Source: Lunularia cruciata
Lineage: Eukaryota > Streptophyta > Marchantiopsida > Lunulariales > Lunulariaceae
DNA length: 64,000 nt
Assembly: GCA_948567375.1 (NCBI GenBank)
Contig: OX419761.1
Coordinates: 17,796,501 to 17,860,500 of the forward strand
Reading direction: 5' to 3'
Shown: positions 63,300-64,000 of the stretch, piece after piece
Layout: each line of letters starts with the position of its first letter
How positions within the stretch are numbered: position 1 is the stretch's first letter
Position numbers and translations under genes: made by a program
Notes under the pieces: generated by a model
What the model saw: only the letters and a program-made list of their open reading frames with translations
What the model was told of the DNA's origin: nothing
The model's database searches: none

Positions 63300-64000
63300 G
63301 AGGAATCCCAGTAGGAGATTTTGAGCCACCTACTGGGAGCTTGATTAGTTCCAATGGGATTGAAGGCTCGACCTATGCAAGTTTGCTTCACTTGCAAGGT
63401 ATGATATCTAATCGGGGTTGTAGAATTTTGGTTGATTCTGGAAGTTCAGAGAATTGCATGTCTATGCAAGTGGCAAAGGAATTGGGTATTCCTATCAGGC
63501 CAGTGATTGGAAGTAGTTTGATGATGGCAGATGGTAGAAAGGGTTCTGCATTCCGCACCTTGCATCCTGTTACCTTCAAGATTGGGAAGGAGTATTTAGA
63601 GTGTATGAGGTTTGTAGGGGCACCTCTACACTATGATATCATTCTGGGTCTACCTTGGCTCGAACGTCATAAGGTTCAATTCGATTGGACCCGACGTCAG
63701 ATTCAAGTACAACACCAAGGTAGGAATTTCCAATTAGGTTGTCTGGCACCTCTGAGTAAGACACCTAAGAATAGTCAGTCCCAAGATGGGAATTTTGTCG
63801 AGAAGGTAGCCATAGAGCAAATCTGGAAGGGAGATGAGTCCCAAGATGGGAAGTTTGCCAAGAAGGCAACCATAGAGCAAGCTTGGAAGAGAGATGAGTC
63901 CCTAGAAGGGAAGTTTGTTAATGAAGCAGCCATAGAGCAAGCTTTGGAGGAAGATAAGTCTGTATTTGCGGTGTGGATCAAGCCGATTGCACAAGAACAA
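63300..64000 (+). CDS. Protease and start of pol, element G (runs off the window)
   Basis: Open from about 63300 to the edge. RILVDSGSSENCMSMQVAKE carries the intact retropepsin D-S-G, and YDIILGLPWLERHKVQFDW is the second block. Three 20-residue tandem repeats follow (63777-63956), then VFAVWIKPIA, probably the approach to RT. The order LTR, tRNA-Met site, gag, protease fits a chromovirus-type Ty3 element, but the diagnostic integrase end is not in view. Confidence 0.85.
63777..63956 (+). repeat. Three 60-bp in-frame tandem repeats
   Basis: Units start at 63777, 63837 and 63897. Each encodes 20 residues of the pattern SQDGxFxxKxxIEQxWxxDE. The reading frame is kept through all three. Confidence 0.92.

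Overview
This window looks like intergenic DNA from a large, repeat-filled plant nuclear genome. Supporting this are decayed plant-type Ty3/gypsy and Ty1/copia elements nested in one another, a dirigent-family gene, a nuclear copy of plastid trnA-UGC, and a short TTTAGGG tract. A gymnosperm, probably a conifer, is my best inference, from the repeat density and the long LTRs; no single marker proves it. Only one ordinary host gene is intact: a 173-aa secreted dirigent-like protein (37689-38210, minus).

Layout. 1-10070: a minus-strand Ty3/gypsy element with a 3.55-kb LTR, inserted into the primer-binding site of an older plus-strand Ty3 element whose gag remnant follows (10071-12250). 12329-18031: a plus-strand Ty3 element with its 3' LTR; a solo LTR of the same family lies inverted at 19065-19756 inside a decayed coiled-coil ORF. 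20745-31585: another plus-strand Ty3 element, split at RNase H by a complete minus-strand copia element (25013-30932, target duplication GTATG). 31622-35478: an LTR-like segment and another decayed Ty3 pol.

35479-47778 is a large inverted duplication with arms of about 1.86 kb. The 3.7-kb spacer carries the dirigent gene. The right arm was later enlarged by a 661-bp hAT-like element (8-bp duplication), a 3.7-kb non-LTR retrotransposon (15-bp duplication) and a rearranged plastid trnA fragment. The left arm preserves the unfilled sites, so the order of events can be read directly.

35.5-55.6 kb holds five copies, plus a short tail, of one unusual non-LTR retrotransposon family. Its parts are an N-terminal C2H2 zinc finger, a reverse transcriptase, a C-terminal CCHC-like knuckle and what looks like a restriction-like endonuclease (R2/NeSL-style architecture). 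Plant LINEs normally belong to the APE-type L1 and RTE clades, so this family is the best candidate for something little described. All copies are broken.

55.6-61.7 kb is mostly non-coding, with foldback elements and tandem repeats. From 61712 to the right edge is the 5' part of a younger Ty3/gypsy element: LTR, tRNA-Met primer site, gag and protease. Its LTR promoter carries an array of perfect heat-shock-element units.

All coordinates and alignments were read by eye. Boundaries without a stated target duplication are approximate.
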